Part shown: positions 1 through 8,811 of the stretch, one piece after another
Position numbering within the stretch: the stretch's first letter is position 1
Layout of the letters: each line of letters begins with the position of its first letter
Source: Gemmatimonadaceae bacterium
GTDB lineage: Bacteria; Gemmatimonadota; Gemmatimonadetes; Gemmatimonadales; Gemmatimonadaceae
DNA length: 64,000 nucleotides
Direction: 5' to 3'
Assembly: GCA_035533015.1 (NCBI GenBank)
Contig: DATLUQ010000058.1
Coordinates: forward strand, 45,388 to 109,387
Position numbers and translations under genes: made by a program
Notes under the pieces: generated by a model
Databases searched by the model: none
What the model saw: the letters and a program-made list of their open reading frames with translations, nothing else
Told to the model about the DNA's origin: nothing

Positions 1-1277
1 ATAGGGGCCAGCGCAAGTGCCCACCAGAAGAGCGGGTGCGACGACAACGGCGCGCCGATCGGGCCGCGATACACCGTGCGCAGGGACAGCGTGTCCTCGG
101 CGCGCGTCGTGTCGAGCGCCGCCAGTGTGCCCGATCGGACCCGGACCGTGGCGGCTGGCGACGTCGCCGTGGCGTACCGGCGGGTCTCGGGATCGAAATA
201 GCGGTAATGCACCGGCGGCAGATCGAGTTCGCCCGCCACGCGGGGCGTCAGGATCCAGTCGAATTCCTTGCTACCCCCGATGAGCCGGCCCGTCGAATCC
301 ACGTGCACGCGCTCATCCGCAGGGACCAGCGCGACGCCCGGTATGTCGAGGTGCGGCCGGGGCATCAGCTTGATGTTCCCGGTGCCGGACACCCGCAGCG
401 TCACGGTGAGCGGATCGCCGACGCGCGCCGAAGGTGCCTGGACGCGCACGCCGAGCTGCAGACGGCCCACGGCGCCGTCAAAGTCGGCCGGCCGCCCCGC
501 TGCCGGCGGATCGATGGCCACGACCACCGCGCTGTCGGTCTGCAGCTCGTGCGACTCCTCGCGACTGAAGAAGCTGGCGCCCACGGGGAGCGAGTAGGTG
601 AGTTGAGCGGGCGGGACGACGATCCGCCCAGGCTGTAATGGAAAGAGCGCGCGCCGGTACACCAACGCGTCGAAGCAGCGCGACGCGGTGAGCGACGTGC
701 GCTGCGATCCGCCACCGGGCAAATCGTACGCGAGCACCCCCTGCATGTCGGGCGGATAGAATGTGGGGTTTCGTCGCAGGCGGTTGCGCATGGCGGCGTT
801 GAGAAACACCGCGACGGTATAGTCGGCCTGCTGCCCGACGTACACGGTATCCGGCTCGGTGGCGCCGGGCCCGAGCTGGTCGCCGGACTCGATGCGGGCG
901 CGCGTGAGCACCGCTGGTTCTCCGCCGCCGGTCCCGGACGGTGTGACGACGATGCGCAGCGGCGTGGTGCGAGCCGACGTCGAGCCCAATCGCACTTCGA
1001 ACGACGGAATGATGAACGTCCCCGGATCGGCGGCGACCAACGTGTACCGGTACTCCACCATCACCGAGGGGACCGCGCGCGAATCGCGTTCGCCCTGCGG
1101 CATCTCGGCCGACCGCATCACGTCGAACGGCGCGAACGACGGTGCAATGAGCCGAGGGAGCGCCGCGCCCGGCGCCGAGACTGCGACGGTCAGTTCCAGC
1201 GGTTCGCAGGCGCCGATGGTATCGGCAGCGTGGGCCACGATGGCTAGTTGGGCGGCGGCGAGAAGGATGCCGATCAT
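1..1277 (-). CDS. batD: BatD-type oxygen-tolerance protein (partial, 3' end outside window)
   Basis: The first ~425 residues of a BatD-like protein; the stop lies beyond the left edge. The ATG at 1277 follows the TAG of the upstream gene by two bases. An N-terminal signal peptide (MIGILLAAAQLAIVAHA) is followed by beta-rich repeats with family-typical stretches such as 'YRYTLVAADPGTFIIPSF' and 'FDWILTPRVAGELDLPPV', and the visible part ends at a hydrophobic segment (HPLFWWALAP) that is probably the membrane anchor. BatD proteins are periplasmic or membrane partners of the BatA/BatB VWA proteins in the aerotolerance complex. It is the last visible gene of the operon starting with moxR at 6740. 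Family call from motifs and context; molecular role of Bat proteins is poorly defined. Confidence 0.8.
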   Translation of the reverse strand, partial: MIGILLAAAQLAIVAHAADTIGACEPLELTVAVSAPGAALPRLIAPSFAPFDVMRSAEMPQGERDSRAVPSVMVEYRYTLVAADPGTFIIPSFEVRLGSTSARTTPLRIVVTPSGTGGGEPAVLTRARIESGDQLGPGATEPDTVYVGQQADYTVAVFLNAAMRNRLRRNPTFYPPDMQGVLAYDLPGGGSQRTSLTASRCFDALVYRRALFPLQPGRIVVPPAQLTYSLPVGASFFSREESHELQTDSAVVVAIDPPAAGRPADFDGAVGRLQLGVRVQAPSARVGDPLTVTLRVSGTGNIKLMPRPHLDIPGVALVPADERVHVDSTGRLIGGSKEFDWILTPRVAGELDLPPVHYRYFDPETRRYATATSPAATVRVRSGTLAALDTTRAEDTLSLRTVYRGPIGAPLSSHPLFWWALALAP

Positions 1278-1279
1278 CG

Positions 1280-2956
1280 CTACCAATCCTTGCCGTTCGG
1301 GGGCATGGAAGCCCGCAACTTCCGCTGCTGTTTGGATTCCACATCGCGCTCCTCACGGGCCGCGCTGGCGAGGAGCTGTTCGGCCTGGTTCAGCCCCAGC
1401 CCACCGCTCGGCGTGGGCGATTGGGCCTCGGGGGCGGGCGATGGATTGGTGTTGTTCTGGCCCCCTCCCCCGCCCCCGCCGCCCTCCTTCTTGGCGTGCA
1501 GCGCGAGTTCGTAATTCCACTTTGCGTCAAGGTCGTCGTGACGCATCAGGAGCGCCTTCTTGTACGCGGCCAGCGCCGCATCGAGATCATCGGTCCCACT
1601 GCCGGAGGGGGCCGCGAGTCCGCGGCGCAGGTGCGCCAGCCCGAAGTTGAACAGCGCACGATATCGGAGCTCGGCGTCCGGCAGGTCCATCACGCGCTCC
1701 AATGCGTCGGCCGCTTCCTGGAGAGAGTCGACGGCCAGATACGCCGTGCCGAAGTCGTATATCGTGCGGGGCCGCAGGTCGCCCTGCTCGATGGCGCTGC
1801 GGTAGAGCGCCACCGCCTGCGGATACTGAGCGGCGCGGTACGCGTGGGCCGCCGCAGCCGACTGGCGCGTGCCAGCGCACCCGGCCAGGAACGACACGAG
1901 CACGAGGGCGGCCACCGTGGCGGCCGTCGACCCGCCGACCACCGGCCGGCGGTACGCCGGCCGGTCGGCCAGCACGGTGTCGAGCAGCAGCAGGAGAACC
2001 GCCGGCAGCAGGAACAGCTGGAAGCGGGGCGTACGGGTTTCGCCCGCATCGAGGGCATGGGCCCGGGTGCGCAGCGTGGACAGCGCTTGCCGGATACGCG
2101 CCGCCTTGTCGGTGACGGCCGCGTCGATGAAGGTGCCGTGCGCGGCCGCCGCAGCCGCGCGCAGCATGTCGGGCACGTAATGCGTGACCACAATCTGGCC
2201 ATTCTGGTCGCGCTTGGGCGCCGTGGAGCCGTCGGGGGACTGCACGGGGATGGTCGAGCCCTGCGTGGTGCCGAATCCGACCGTCACCAGGCTGATGCCC
2301 TTCTCGCCGGCCCGGCGCGCTTCCGCCACGACGTCGGCTTCGGGCTCGAAGGCCTCGCCGTCGCTCATCAACACGAGGGCGCGGTCGGCGCCCCCGGTAT
2401 CCAGCGAGAGCAGATCCGTGCCCTGGCGGATGGCGCTCGAGAGCGAGGTACCCTGCTGTCCGACGACCGACGGATCGAGGTTGTCGAGGAACAGGTCGAG
2501 CGCGCTCTCGTCCACGGTGAGCGGCGACAGCACGTAGCTGCGCCCGGCGAACACGATGAGCCCCACGCGATCGCCGGGCGACAGGGCGCGGAGCCGGCGT
2601 ACCTCCTCCTTCATGCGCTCCAGCCGGCTGGGCTTGACGTCGGTGGCGTCCATGGAGTTCGAGACGTCGAGCGCCAGGACCATATCGATCCCACGGGCCC
2701 GATCCACGGCGTGCTCGGTGCCCCACCGAGGCCCGGCGAGCGCGACGCCGGCCAGCGCACACGCGCCGGCCAGGCGTGCCGTTCGCCAGCCCGTGCCGCG
2801 TGCCGGGTCCCCTGGCATGAGGCGCGACACCACCGCCAGGTCGCCGAACCGGGTCAGGCGCGCCCGGCGGCGGCGGTCGGCGCGCACGAGCTCCACGGCC
2901 ACGAGGGCCGGGAGCACGAGCGCGAGCAGCAACAGCCAGGGATAATCGACGGTCAC
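1280..2956 (-). CDS. batB: VWA-TPR fusion protein (BatB fused to BatC)
   Basis: A 558-residue protein. I chose the GTG at 2956 because it overlaps the upstream TGA as GTGA and puts the hydrophobic segment YPWLLLLALVLPALVAV at the N terminus. Order: membrane helix (5-22), VWA domain with a complete DxSxS metal site (DVSNSMD) and VLMSDGE, a second helix near 315-330, then a third hydrophobic segment ending in the lipobox-like LAGC (Cys360), then TPR-like repeats and a C-terminal tail with eight consecutive glycines. The N-terminal half matches BatB and the C-terminal half the TPR lipoprotein BatC, normally separate genes. An in-frame GTG at 1942 directly precedes the lipobox segment and could allow separate production of the BatC half, but no ribosome site is seen. 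Confidence 0.85.
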   Translation of the reverse strand: MTVDYPWLLLLALVLPALVAVELVRADRRRRARLTRFGDLAVVSRLMPGDPARGTGWRTARLAGACALAGVALAGPRWGTEHAVDRARGIDMVLALDVSNSMDATDVKPSRLERMKEEVRRLRALSPGDRVGLIVFAGRSYVLSPLTVDESALDLFLDNLDPSVVGQQGTSLSSAIRQGTDLLSLDTGGADRALVLMSDGEAFEPEADVVAEARRAGEKGISLVTVGFGTTQGSTIPVQSPDGSTAPKRDQNGQIVVTHYVPDMLRAAAAAAHGTFIDAAVTDKAARIRQALSTLRTRAHALDAGETRTPRFQLFLLPAVLLLLLDTVLADRPAYRRPVVGGSTAATVAALVLVSFLAGCAGTRQSAAAAHAYRAAQYPQAVALYRSAIEQGDLRPRTIYDFGTAYLAVDSLQEAADALERVMDLPDAELRYRALFNFGLAHLRRGLAAPSGSGTDDLDAALAAYKKALLMRHDDLDAKWNYELALHAKKEGGGGGGGGQNNTNPSPAPEAQSPTPSGGLGLNQAEQLLASAAREERDVESKQQRKLRASMPPNGKDW

Positions 2957-3942
2957 GGCAGTGGCGCCTTCCACGCGGCCAGACCCAACTCGAGGAGCAA
3001 GCTCAGGAGAGCCAGCCCCAACGGCCACCGATACAGCTCCGTGAACTGCACGTACGTCTTGGTCTGCACGGGCACGCGCTCCATCTCGTCGATCTGCTGA
3101 TAGATGCGGCGCAGCGCCGCCGCGTCGCGGGCGCGAAAGTACTTTCCGCCGGTGATGTTGGCGACGTCGGTGAGCAGGGCTTCATCGATCTCCACCGGCC
3201 GATTCTCGTAGCGCAGCCCGAAGAGCCCGCGCCCCACCGGCACCGGCGCCATTCCCTCGGTGCCTACGCCAATGGTGTAGATCTTGATCCCGAACGCAGC
3301 CGCGGCGCGTGCGGCCGTGCGCGGATCGATCGAGCCGCGATTGTTCACGCCGTCGGTGAGCAGGATCATGACGCGCGACCGGCCCGGCGCTTCACGCAGC
3401 CGGTTGGCGGCCGTGGCGATCGCCGTACCGATGGCTGTGCCGTCCTCGAGCTGGCCCGCCTGGAGGTTGTCCACCGCCGCGTTCACCACCTCGTAATCGG
3501 TGGTGAGCGGGACCTGCGTGAGTGCTTCCGCCGCGAACGCGACGATGCCGATCCGGTCGCTCGTGCGCTCGGCGATGAACTGCTTGACCGTCCGCTTGGC
3601 GACCTCCAGCCGATTGTCGGGCTGGAAGTCCTGCGACAGCATGGAACTCGACAGGTCGATGGCGATGACGATGTTGATCCCCTCGCTGGTCACGTTTTCT
3701 GCCCGAGCGCCGGCACGGGGCCGGGCCAGCGCCAATACCGCCAGCAGGAGCATGAGGTTGCGCAACCCGACGAGCAACCGCGTCCAGCGGCGGTGGCGGC
3801 CGGCCACCGCCGCCAGCACGCCCACCCGTGAGAAGACTATCCCACTTTGCTTATGGTGCCGGCGCCACCACCACCAGGCCGGCAGGGCCACGAGCAGGAG
3901 GAGGGCCAGCGGCGTCGCCAGTTCGATGTGCCACGCGGGCAT
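2953..3942 (-). CDS. batA: BatA-like VWA-domain membrane protein
   Basis: A 329-residue protein starting at ATG 3942, which overlaps the stop of the preceding gene (ATGA). An N-terminal helix (LATPLALLLLVALPAWWWW) and a second helix around residues 53-70 precede a VWA domain with an intact metal-ion-dependent adhesion site (AIDLSSSM, then LLTDGVNNRG); a final helix near the C terminus (WPLGLALLSLLLELGL) anchors the domain facing the periplasm, as in BatA. It lies between a BatD-like gene and the BatB-BatC fusion and overlaps both by four bases, so all are likely made from one transcript. A longer frame extends upstream to 4572, but it runs antisense through the preceding gene's region and has no family similarity. 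Confidence 0.9.
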   Translation of the reverse strand: MPAWHIELATPLALLLLVALPAWWWWRRHHKQSGIVFSRVGVLAAVAGRHRRWTRLLVGLRNLMLLLAVLALARPRAGARAENVTSEGINIVIAIDLSSSMLSQDFQPDNRLEVAKRTVKQFIAERTSDRIGIVAFAAEALTQVPLTTDYEVVNAAVDNLQAGQLEDGTAIGTAIATAANRLREAPGRSRVMILLTDGVNNRGSIDPRTAARAAAAFGIKIYTIGVGTEGMAPVPVGRGLFGLRYENRPVEIDEALLTDVANITGGKYFRARDAAALRRIYQQIDEMERVPVQTKTYVQFTELYRWPLGLALLSLLLELGLAAWKAPLP

Positions 3943-4856
3943 CAGGCAGCCTCCGTCGCGGGAGGCGGGGTGGATGCCACGTGTTCGTGGGCCACGATCG
4001 CCCGCGCTTCCTCGCCCAGCGCCAGCGCCTGATCGGTGGTGAGCGTGCGCCGGGCGAACTTCACCAGATCGGCTTCTCGCAGGAGGCGGGCCAGTCGGTC
4101 GGCGGGCACCGTGGTCGCGTCGCGGAGCTCGGGCAGCAGTTCGTCGGTGGTGAGCGAGAGCTGGGCCAGCGGGAATCGCGACGCGAGGTAGTCGCGCAGC
4201 ACCTCGACCATGAGCGTCACGTAGCGGCCCCGCTCTCCGGCCTCGACGAGCGCCAGGGCGGCGACCCGGGAGAACTCCCGCTGGGCGCGCTCGAACGGCG
4301 GCACGATGCTGGGGCCAGCGGCGACGGTCCGGCGGTGGCGCCGGCTGAGCCAGATCAGGAACGCGATCAGCGCCACCACCGCCAGGATCCACCACGGAAT
4401 GGGCCATCCGACGAGCAGATCGCGGGCGGGTCTCGGCACGCGCTGCGCCGAGTCGGCGGGCAGCACGCTCCGCACGAACACCGTGGGTCCGACGAGCGAG
4501 AGGCCTTCCACCGCGTTGCCCGACCGAACCATCACGTCGGAAAGCGCGATCGGGAGCGTGCCCACGTCCCACGCAGCCAGCCGGTAAGTGGCCGTCCGCA
4601 CCACCGCCTCGGAGTCCCGCTCGTCGCGCAACACCTTGAGATCGAGCGCCTGGACCGTGGCTGCGGAGTCGGGGCCGTCGGGAAACGCGATGGCGGCTCC
4701 GAGCGGCGCCTGCACCCGCACCTCGACGGTGAATGGCTGGCCGACGGTGACCGTGTCCGGGTGCACGGTCACGGCCGCGGCCGCCGCGATGGGCGTCTGT
4801 CCCCCCGCGGCGAGCAGTGGCAGGCCCAGCAGCAGCACGATCGCCGGGGCGCGCAC
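3942..4856 (-). CDS. BatD-like / DUF4381-like membrane protein of the Bat operon
   Basis: A 304-residue protein with a GTG start at 4856, one base after the TAG of the DUF58 gene. It has a signal peptide (APAIVLLLGLPLLAAGG), a periplasmic beta-domain resembling one BatD repeat ('VTVGQPFTVEVRVQAPLG'), a single membrane helix (IPWWILAVVALIAFLIWL, about 155-172) and a cytoplasmic helical tail. Genes of this shape, with an extracellular oxygen-tolerance-type domain and a DUF4381-like tail, commonly sit between DUF58 and BatA genes. It probably helps couple the MoxR ATPase to the membrane VWA proteins; this role is inferred from position. No catalytic motif is visible. Confidence 0.7.
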   Translation of the reverse strand: MRAPAIVLLLGLPLLAAGGQTPIAAAAAVTVHPDTVTVGQPFTVEVRVQAPLGAAIAFPDGPDSAATVQALDLKVLRDERDSEAVVRTATYRLAAWDVGTLPIALSDVMVRSGNAVEGLSLVGPTVFVRSVLPADSAQRVPRPARDLLVGWPIPWWILAVVALIAFLIWLSRRHRRTVAAGPSIVPPFERAQREFSRVAALALVEAGERGRYVTLMVEVLRDYLASRFPLAQLSLTTDELLPELRDATTVPADRLARLLREADLVKFARRTLTTDQALALGEEARAIVAHEHVASTPPPATEAA

Positions 4857-4857
4857 G

Positions 4858-5769
4858 CTACCGCCTCCGGGCGCGCGTCTCGCGCGCCCGGAAGAACTTG
4901 AGCAACGGCTCGATGATGGGGGACTCGGTGTGGATGGGCACCTCGTCGATGGCCAGCCGCCGGAGGAGCCGCCGCCGCCGTTCGCGCTCGGCGCGCACCT
5001 GGTCCCCGTAGGCGGCGCGAAGCGCCGGGTCGCTCGTGTTCACATCGATCGTCTCCCCCGTTTCGGGATCGACCAGCCGGGCGAGTCCGACGTCGGGCAG
5101 CACCACCTCGGCAGGATCCTCGACCGTCACGGCCACCACGTCGTGGCGCTGGGCGAGCAGCTTGAGCGGCCGCTCGACGTCGGCGCCGAGGAAGTCGGAC
5201 ACGACGAACACCACCGCGGTGTGGGCCAGCATCTTGGTGAGATAGTCCAGGGCCCCCGAGAGATCGGTGCCGCGCCCCACGGGCTGGAACACGAGCAGGT
5301 CGCGGAGCACGCGCAGGGCGTGGCGGCGGCCCTTGCGGGGCGGCACGACGTGCTCCACGCGATCGGTAAAGAACAGCGTGCCCACACGGTCGTTGTTGCG
5401 GATGGCCGACATGGCGAGCACCGCCGCCAACTCCACCGCCACCTCGCTCTTGAACCGGCGGCGCGTGCCGAACCGCTCCGACCCCGACAGGTCGACGGCG
5501 AGCATGACGGTCAACTCGCGCTCTTCGATATAGCGTTTTACATATGGGCGCCGCATGCGCGCGGTCACGTTCCAATCGATGTTCCGCACCTCGTCGCCGG
5601 CTTGGTATTCGCGCACTTCGGAGAATTCCATGCCCTGCCCCTTGAACACCGACCGGTATTCCCCTGCGAACAGGGAGTTGACCAGGCCTCGCGTGCGCAA
5701 CTCGATCAGCCGGACCTGTCGCAGCACGTCCGGCGGAACGAGCGCCGTGCGCGGGCCGACGGTGGTCAC
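4858..5769 (-). CDS. DUF58 domain-containing protein
   Basis: A 303-residue cytoplasmic protein with GTG start at 5769 overlapping the moxR TGA (GTGA). It shows the DUF58 signature 'REYQAGDEVRNIDWNVTAR' (about residues 53-71) followed by a degenerate VWA-like fold (LAVDLSGSERFGT, VVFVVSDFLG). DUF58 proteins are encoded next to MoxR ATPases across bacteria and are thought to act as their partner or substrate adaptor. The C terminus is rich in arginine (LRRLAIDEVP... RRR). No membrane helix is evident. Identification is firm at family level; biochemical function is unknown for the family. Confidence 0.92.
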   Translation of the reverse strand: MTTVGPRTALVPPDVLRQVRLIELRTRGLVNSLFAGEYRSVFKGQGMEFSEVREYQAGDEVRNIDWNVTARMRRPYVKRYIEERELTVMLAVDLSGSERFGTRRRFKSEVAVELAAVLAMSAIRNNDRVGTLFFTDRVEHVVPPRKGRRHALRVLRDLLVFQPVGRGTDLSGALDYLTKMLAHTAVVFVVSDFLGADVERPLKLLAQRHDVVAVTVEDPAEVVLPDVGLARLVDPETGETIDVNTSDPALRAAYGDQVRAERERRRRLLRRLAIDEVPIHTESPIIEPLLKFFRARETRARRR

Positions 5770-6740
5770 GGACTCTCGATGGCGGCGAGCACCCGGCGAA
5801 CGATCTCGTCGGGCGTGATCTCTTCGGCTTCGGCCTCGTACGTGGTGAGCACCCGGTGGCGGAGCACGTCGGGGCCGATCGCCTTCACGTCGTCGGGCGT
5901 GACGAATGCCCGTCCGCGCAGGAAGGCGTGGGCCCGCGACGCCTGGGCGAGCGCGATCGTGGCGCGGGGGCTGGCCCCGAACTCGATCAGCGGCGCGAGG
6001 TCGGGCAACCCCGCCGCGGCCGGCTCGCGCGTCGCGTGTACGATGTCCACGATGTAGTCCACGATGCGGTCGTCCATGTAGAGTTCGGCGATCCGCCGCC
6101 GGGCCTCGAGAATCGCCTGCGGGCTGGCCACCTGCTCCACGGCAATCGGCACGCCGCCGGCCATGCGGCGCATGATCTCCTTCTCCTCGTCGCGGCTCGG
6201 ATAGCCCACCCGCAGCTTGAGCATGAACCGGTCCACCTGTGCCTCGGGCAGCGGGTACGTGCCCTCCTGCTCGATGGGATTCTGCGTGGCCAGCACGAGG
6301 AACGGCTCGTCGAGCGTGTACGTGGTGCCGCCGATCGTCACCTGCTTTTCCTGCATCGCTTCGAGCAGCGCGGCCTGCACCTTGGCCGGGGCGCGGTTGA
6401 TCTCGTCGGCCAGAATGATGTTGGCAAAGATCGGCCCCTTCTTGACCACGAACTGCCCGGACCCCTGCTCGTAGACCTGGGTGCCGAGGACGTCGGCGGG
6501 AAGCAGGTCGGGGGTGAACTGGATGCGCTGGAACGTGGTGGCGATCGTCTCGGCGAGCGTCCGGACGGTGAGCGTCTTGGCCAGCCCGGGCACCCCTTCG
6601 AGCAGCACATGCCCGCCCGTGAGCAGGCTGATCAGGAGCCGTTCCACCATGTAGTCCTGACCAACGACGCGACGCGCGACCTGCGCCGTGACCTCGTGGA
6701 CGAGGCGCGAGTCCGCCGACGATGTGTGCTGTGATTCCAC
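5766..6740 (-). CDS. MoxR-family AAA+ ATPase
   Basis: A 324-residue AAA+ chaperone-like ATPase. Walker A is EGVPGLAKT, Walker B is IILADEINRAP, and sensor 1 is FLVLATQNPIEQEGTYPL, all typical of the MoxR/RavA group. I chose the GTG at 6740 because GGAG lies five bases upstream and family similarity begins shortly after it; the frame stays open to 6851, but that would overlap the end of rluB. It leads the Bat operon: moxR, DUF58, BatD-like, BatA, BatB-BatC, BatD. MoxR proteins are proposed to assemble or activate VWA-containing partners, which fits this neighbourhood. Confidence 0.93.
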   Translation of the reverse strand: MESQHTSSADSRLVHEVTAQVARRVVGQDYMVERLLISLLTGGHVLLEGVPGLAKTLTVRTLAETIATTFQRIQFTPDLLPADVLGTQVYEQGSGQFVVKKGPIFANIILADEINRAPAKVQAALLEAMQEKQVTIGGTTYTLDEPFLVLATQNPIEQEGTYPLPEAQVDRFMLKLRVGYPSRDEEKEIMRRMAGGVPIAVEQVASPQAILEARRRIAELYMDDRIVDYIVDIVHATREPAAAGLPDLAPLIEFGASPRATIALAQASRAHAFLRGRAFVTPDDVKAIGPDVLRHRVLTTYEAEAEEITPDEIVRRVLAAIESP

Positions 6741-6819
6741 GACCGCTCCAGCGAGGGTTGAAGGTTGGCGCACGAAGGCAGCGTGATGTACCCCGCCCCC
6801 GAGCGGCGGTTCGCCTGCC

Positions 6820-7548
6820 TCAGCCTGGGCTGCCTGACGCGCAGGCGTCAATGGCGCTCACTTCCGCAGGAGTGAGCGCGCGGGCCTGCCCGCTGGGCAG
6901 AGTGCCCAGCGCGATCGGGCCGTACCGGATTCGCACCAGGCGCTCCACGGTGAGCCCGAGGGCCTGGCAGAGGCGGCGCACCTCGTGTTTTCGCCCTTCC
7001 GCAATCGTGACCTCGAACTCCCATTGCCCGGAGGATAACCGCCGCACCGCCACGTCGCGTAGGCGCACCGGACCGTCTTCCAGTTCAACCCCCTGCCGCG
7101 CCGCCCGCGCCGCGGCGGGGGCGTCACCTCTCACCGTGGCCACGTACGTGCGCTCGATCTCACGGCTTGGATGCGTGAGCGCGTGCGCGGCCGCTCCATC
7201 CGTGGTCATGAGGAGCGCGCCTTCCGTGAGGTAGTCGAGCCGACCCACGTACACGAGCCCGGGCACGGCGGTCACGAGGTCGAAGACCGTGCGGCGGCCC
7301 GCCGGGTCGGATCGCGTCGTCATGACCCCGGCGGGCTTGTGGAGGAGGATCCACGTCGTGGCCGGCGGCGCGGAGACGGGGCGTCCGTCGACGAGGATCC
7401 GGTCGTGCTCGGCATCCACGCTCTGCCCGATGCGCGCCACGTCGCCGTTGACGGTCACCCGCCCGGCAGCGATCAACTCTTCCGCGCGCCGTCGCGACGC
7501 GACCCCCGCGCGCGCCAGCGCGCGTTGGATGCGCATCGGGACGCTCAT
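6820..7548 (-). CDS. rluB: 23S rRNA pseudouridine synthase, RluB/RsuA family
   Basis: A 242-residue protein that isomerises uridine in rRNA. The start at ATG 7548 overlaps the scpB stop (ATGA); a second ATG at 7536 is also possible. An N-terminal S4 RNA-binding domain (IQRALARAGVASRRRAEELI) is followed by the RsuA-type catalytic core; the invariant Asp is Asp105 in VGRLDYLTEGALLMTTDG, and the C-terminal motif EGRKHEVRRLCQALG is intact. RluB modifies helix 80 of 23S rRNA and RsuA modifies 16S; sequence alone does not separate them firmly, but the scpA-scpB-rluB gene order is a common arrangement for the RluB type. Confidence 0.9.
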   Translation of the reverse strand: MSVPMRIQRALARAGVASRRRAEELIAAGRVTVNGDVARIGQSVDAEHDRILVDGRPVSAPPATTWILLHKPAGVMTTRSDPAGRRTVFDLVTAVPGLVYVGRLDYLTEGALLMTTDGAAAHALTHPSREIERTYVATVRGDAPAAARAARQGVELEDGPVRLRDVAVRRLSSGQWEFEVTIAEGRKHEVRRLCQALGLTVERLVRIRYGPIALGTLPSGQARALTPAEVSAIDACASGSPG

Positions 7549-8090
7549 TCCACGGGCGTCGGCTCGCCCCGCAGGGCGATGGCCAACTCGTCGGCCCGCG
7601 GCAGTTCCTGGAGGTGCCGGAGCGCGAAGTGCTCCAGAAAGAGCGGGGTCGTGCCGTACAGCAGGGGGCGGCCCAGCGCCTCCGCGCGCCCGACGACGTC
7701 CACCAGCCCGCGCTCGTGCAGCGACTTGAGCACCCCGCCCACGTTCACGCCGCGAATCTGCTCGATTTCGGCCCGGCCGATCGGCTGCCGGTATGCGACG
7801 ATGGCCAGCGTCTCGAGCGCGGCCGAGGACAGCCGCTGCGGACGCGCCGCGAGCTGGGCGCGCTCGATGGCCTCCGTGTATTCGGCGCGGGTGAGGATCT
7901 GCCAACCTCCGCCGAGTTCAAGCAGTTCGACGCCGTGGCCGTCCACGTTGTAATGCTCACGCAGTTCCTCGAGCGCGGCCGTGATGGCCGCCAGCGGAGC
8001 TTCGCGGTCCAACCCGGCCAGTTCGGCGAGCGCGATCGGGCGGGCGCTGGCGAACAGCGCGGCTTCAAGCAGCTTCGCCAGCGGCGTCAC
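7545..8090 (-). CDS. scpB: Segregation and condensation protein B
   Basis: A 181-residue winged-helix protein, usual length for ScpB, which forms the SMC-ScpA-ScpB condensin complex in the cytoplasm. Conserved stretches include LEAALFASARPI near the N terminus and the family hallmark LETLAIVAYRQPIGRAEIEQ followed by IRGVNVGGVL. Start GTG at 8090 lies inside the 3' end of scpA (26-base overlap), implying translational coupling. The partner smc gene is not in this window. Confidence 0.95.
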   Translation of the reverse strand: MTPLAKLLEAALFASARPIALAELAGLDREAPLAAITAALEELREHYNVDGHGVELLELGGGWQILTRAEYTEAIERAQLAARPQRLSSAALETLAIVAYRQPIGRAEIEQIRGVNVGGVLKSLHERGLVDVVGRAEALGRPLLYGTTPLFLEHFALRHLQELPRADELAIALRGEPTPVE

Positions 8091-8811
8091 GCTCGATCTC
8101 CACGTTTGCGAATGGTTGCGGTTGATGCACGCGCAGTTCGCCCACCTTGGCCAGTTCGAGCAGGCCGAGGAGGGTCGACAGCACGAACGACGGCGCGGCG
8201 TCCCGTGTCACGATCTCCGTCCACCGAATGCGCGCCCGCAAACCGAGCAGCGCCCGGATCACGGCAACGGCGCCCGGCACGTCGAGCGGGCGCGAGACGA
8301 CGTCGTGGATGGCGGGCCGCCGGGCCGCGCGCAGCACGCGGTCCACGGCGGCGAGCAGTTCGCTGAGCGACATGGCGAGTGGCGCAGGTGGGGGCGGCGC
8401 GTCCGGCGGCGTGAACGCACGAGCGAACTGATTGCGGCGCTCCTCACCGCGGCGCTCGAGCAGGTCGACCACTTCCCGCATCTGCTGGTATTCGAGCAGG
8501 CGGCGCACCAACTCGGCGCGCGGGTCCTCCCAGGTTTCGGCGTCGCTCCGGGGCAGGAGCATCTGGGCTTTGATGCGCAGCAGCCGCGCCGCCATCTCGA
8601 GATAATCGGCGGCGTCGTTGAGGTCGAGCGTCCGGATGCGGAGCAGGAACTGCTCGGCGATGCGCGCGATCGGAATGTCGTAGATATCCACCTGCTCCTC
8701 GCGAATCAATGAGAGGAGCAGGTCGAGCGGGCCCGAGAACGAGGTGAGCTCCACGACGAACGCCGGGTCGCCCCGGTCGCCATCGAGGTGCAGCTGGTCG
8801 GAGTGCGTCAC
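8065..8811 (-). CDS. scpA: Segregation and condensation protein A
   Basis: A 248-residue kleisin subunit of the SMC condensin complex. The N-terminal motif FSGPLDLLLSLIREEQVDIYDIPI is spread over residues ~25-48 and is characteristic; helices containing YLEMAARLLRIKAQMLLP follow, and a winged-helix tail ends the protein. A proline-rich linker (PPDAPPPPAPLA) separates the halves. The GTG at 8811 overlaps the stop of the M50 protease gene (GTGA). A longer in-frame extension to 9174 runs antisense-like through the protease gene and is not credible. Confidence 0.95.
   Translation of the reverse strand: MTHSDQLHLDGDRGDPAFVVELTSFSGPLDLLLSLIREEQVDIYDIPIARIAEQFLLRIRTLDLNDAADYLEMAARLLRIKAQMLLPRSDAETWEDPRAELVRRLLEYQQMREVVDLLERRGEERRNQFARAFTPPDAPPPPAPLAMSLSELLAAVDRVLRAARRPAIHDVVSRPLDVPGAVAVIRALLGLRARIRWTEIVTRDAAPSFVLSTLLGLLELAKVGELRVHQPQPFANVEIERDAAGEAA

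Noticed and set aside
1421..3100. Long plus-strand open frame (559 codons) opposite the Bat genes
   Set aside because: It lies antisense to two VWA genes, has a composition typical of reversed GC-rich coding sequence (His/Arg/Gly rich), and no family motif.
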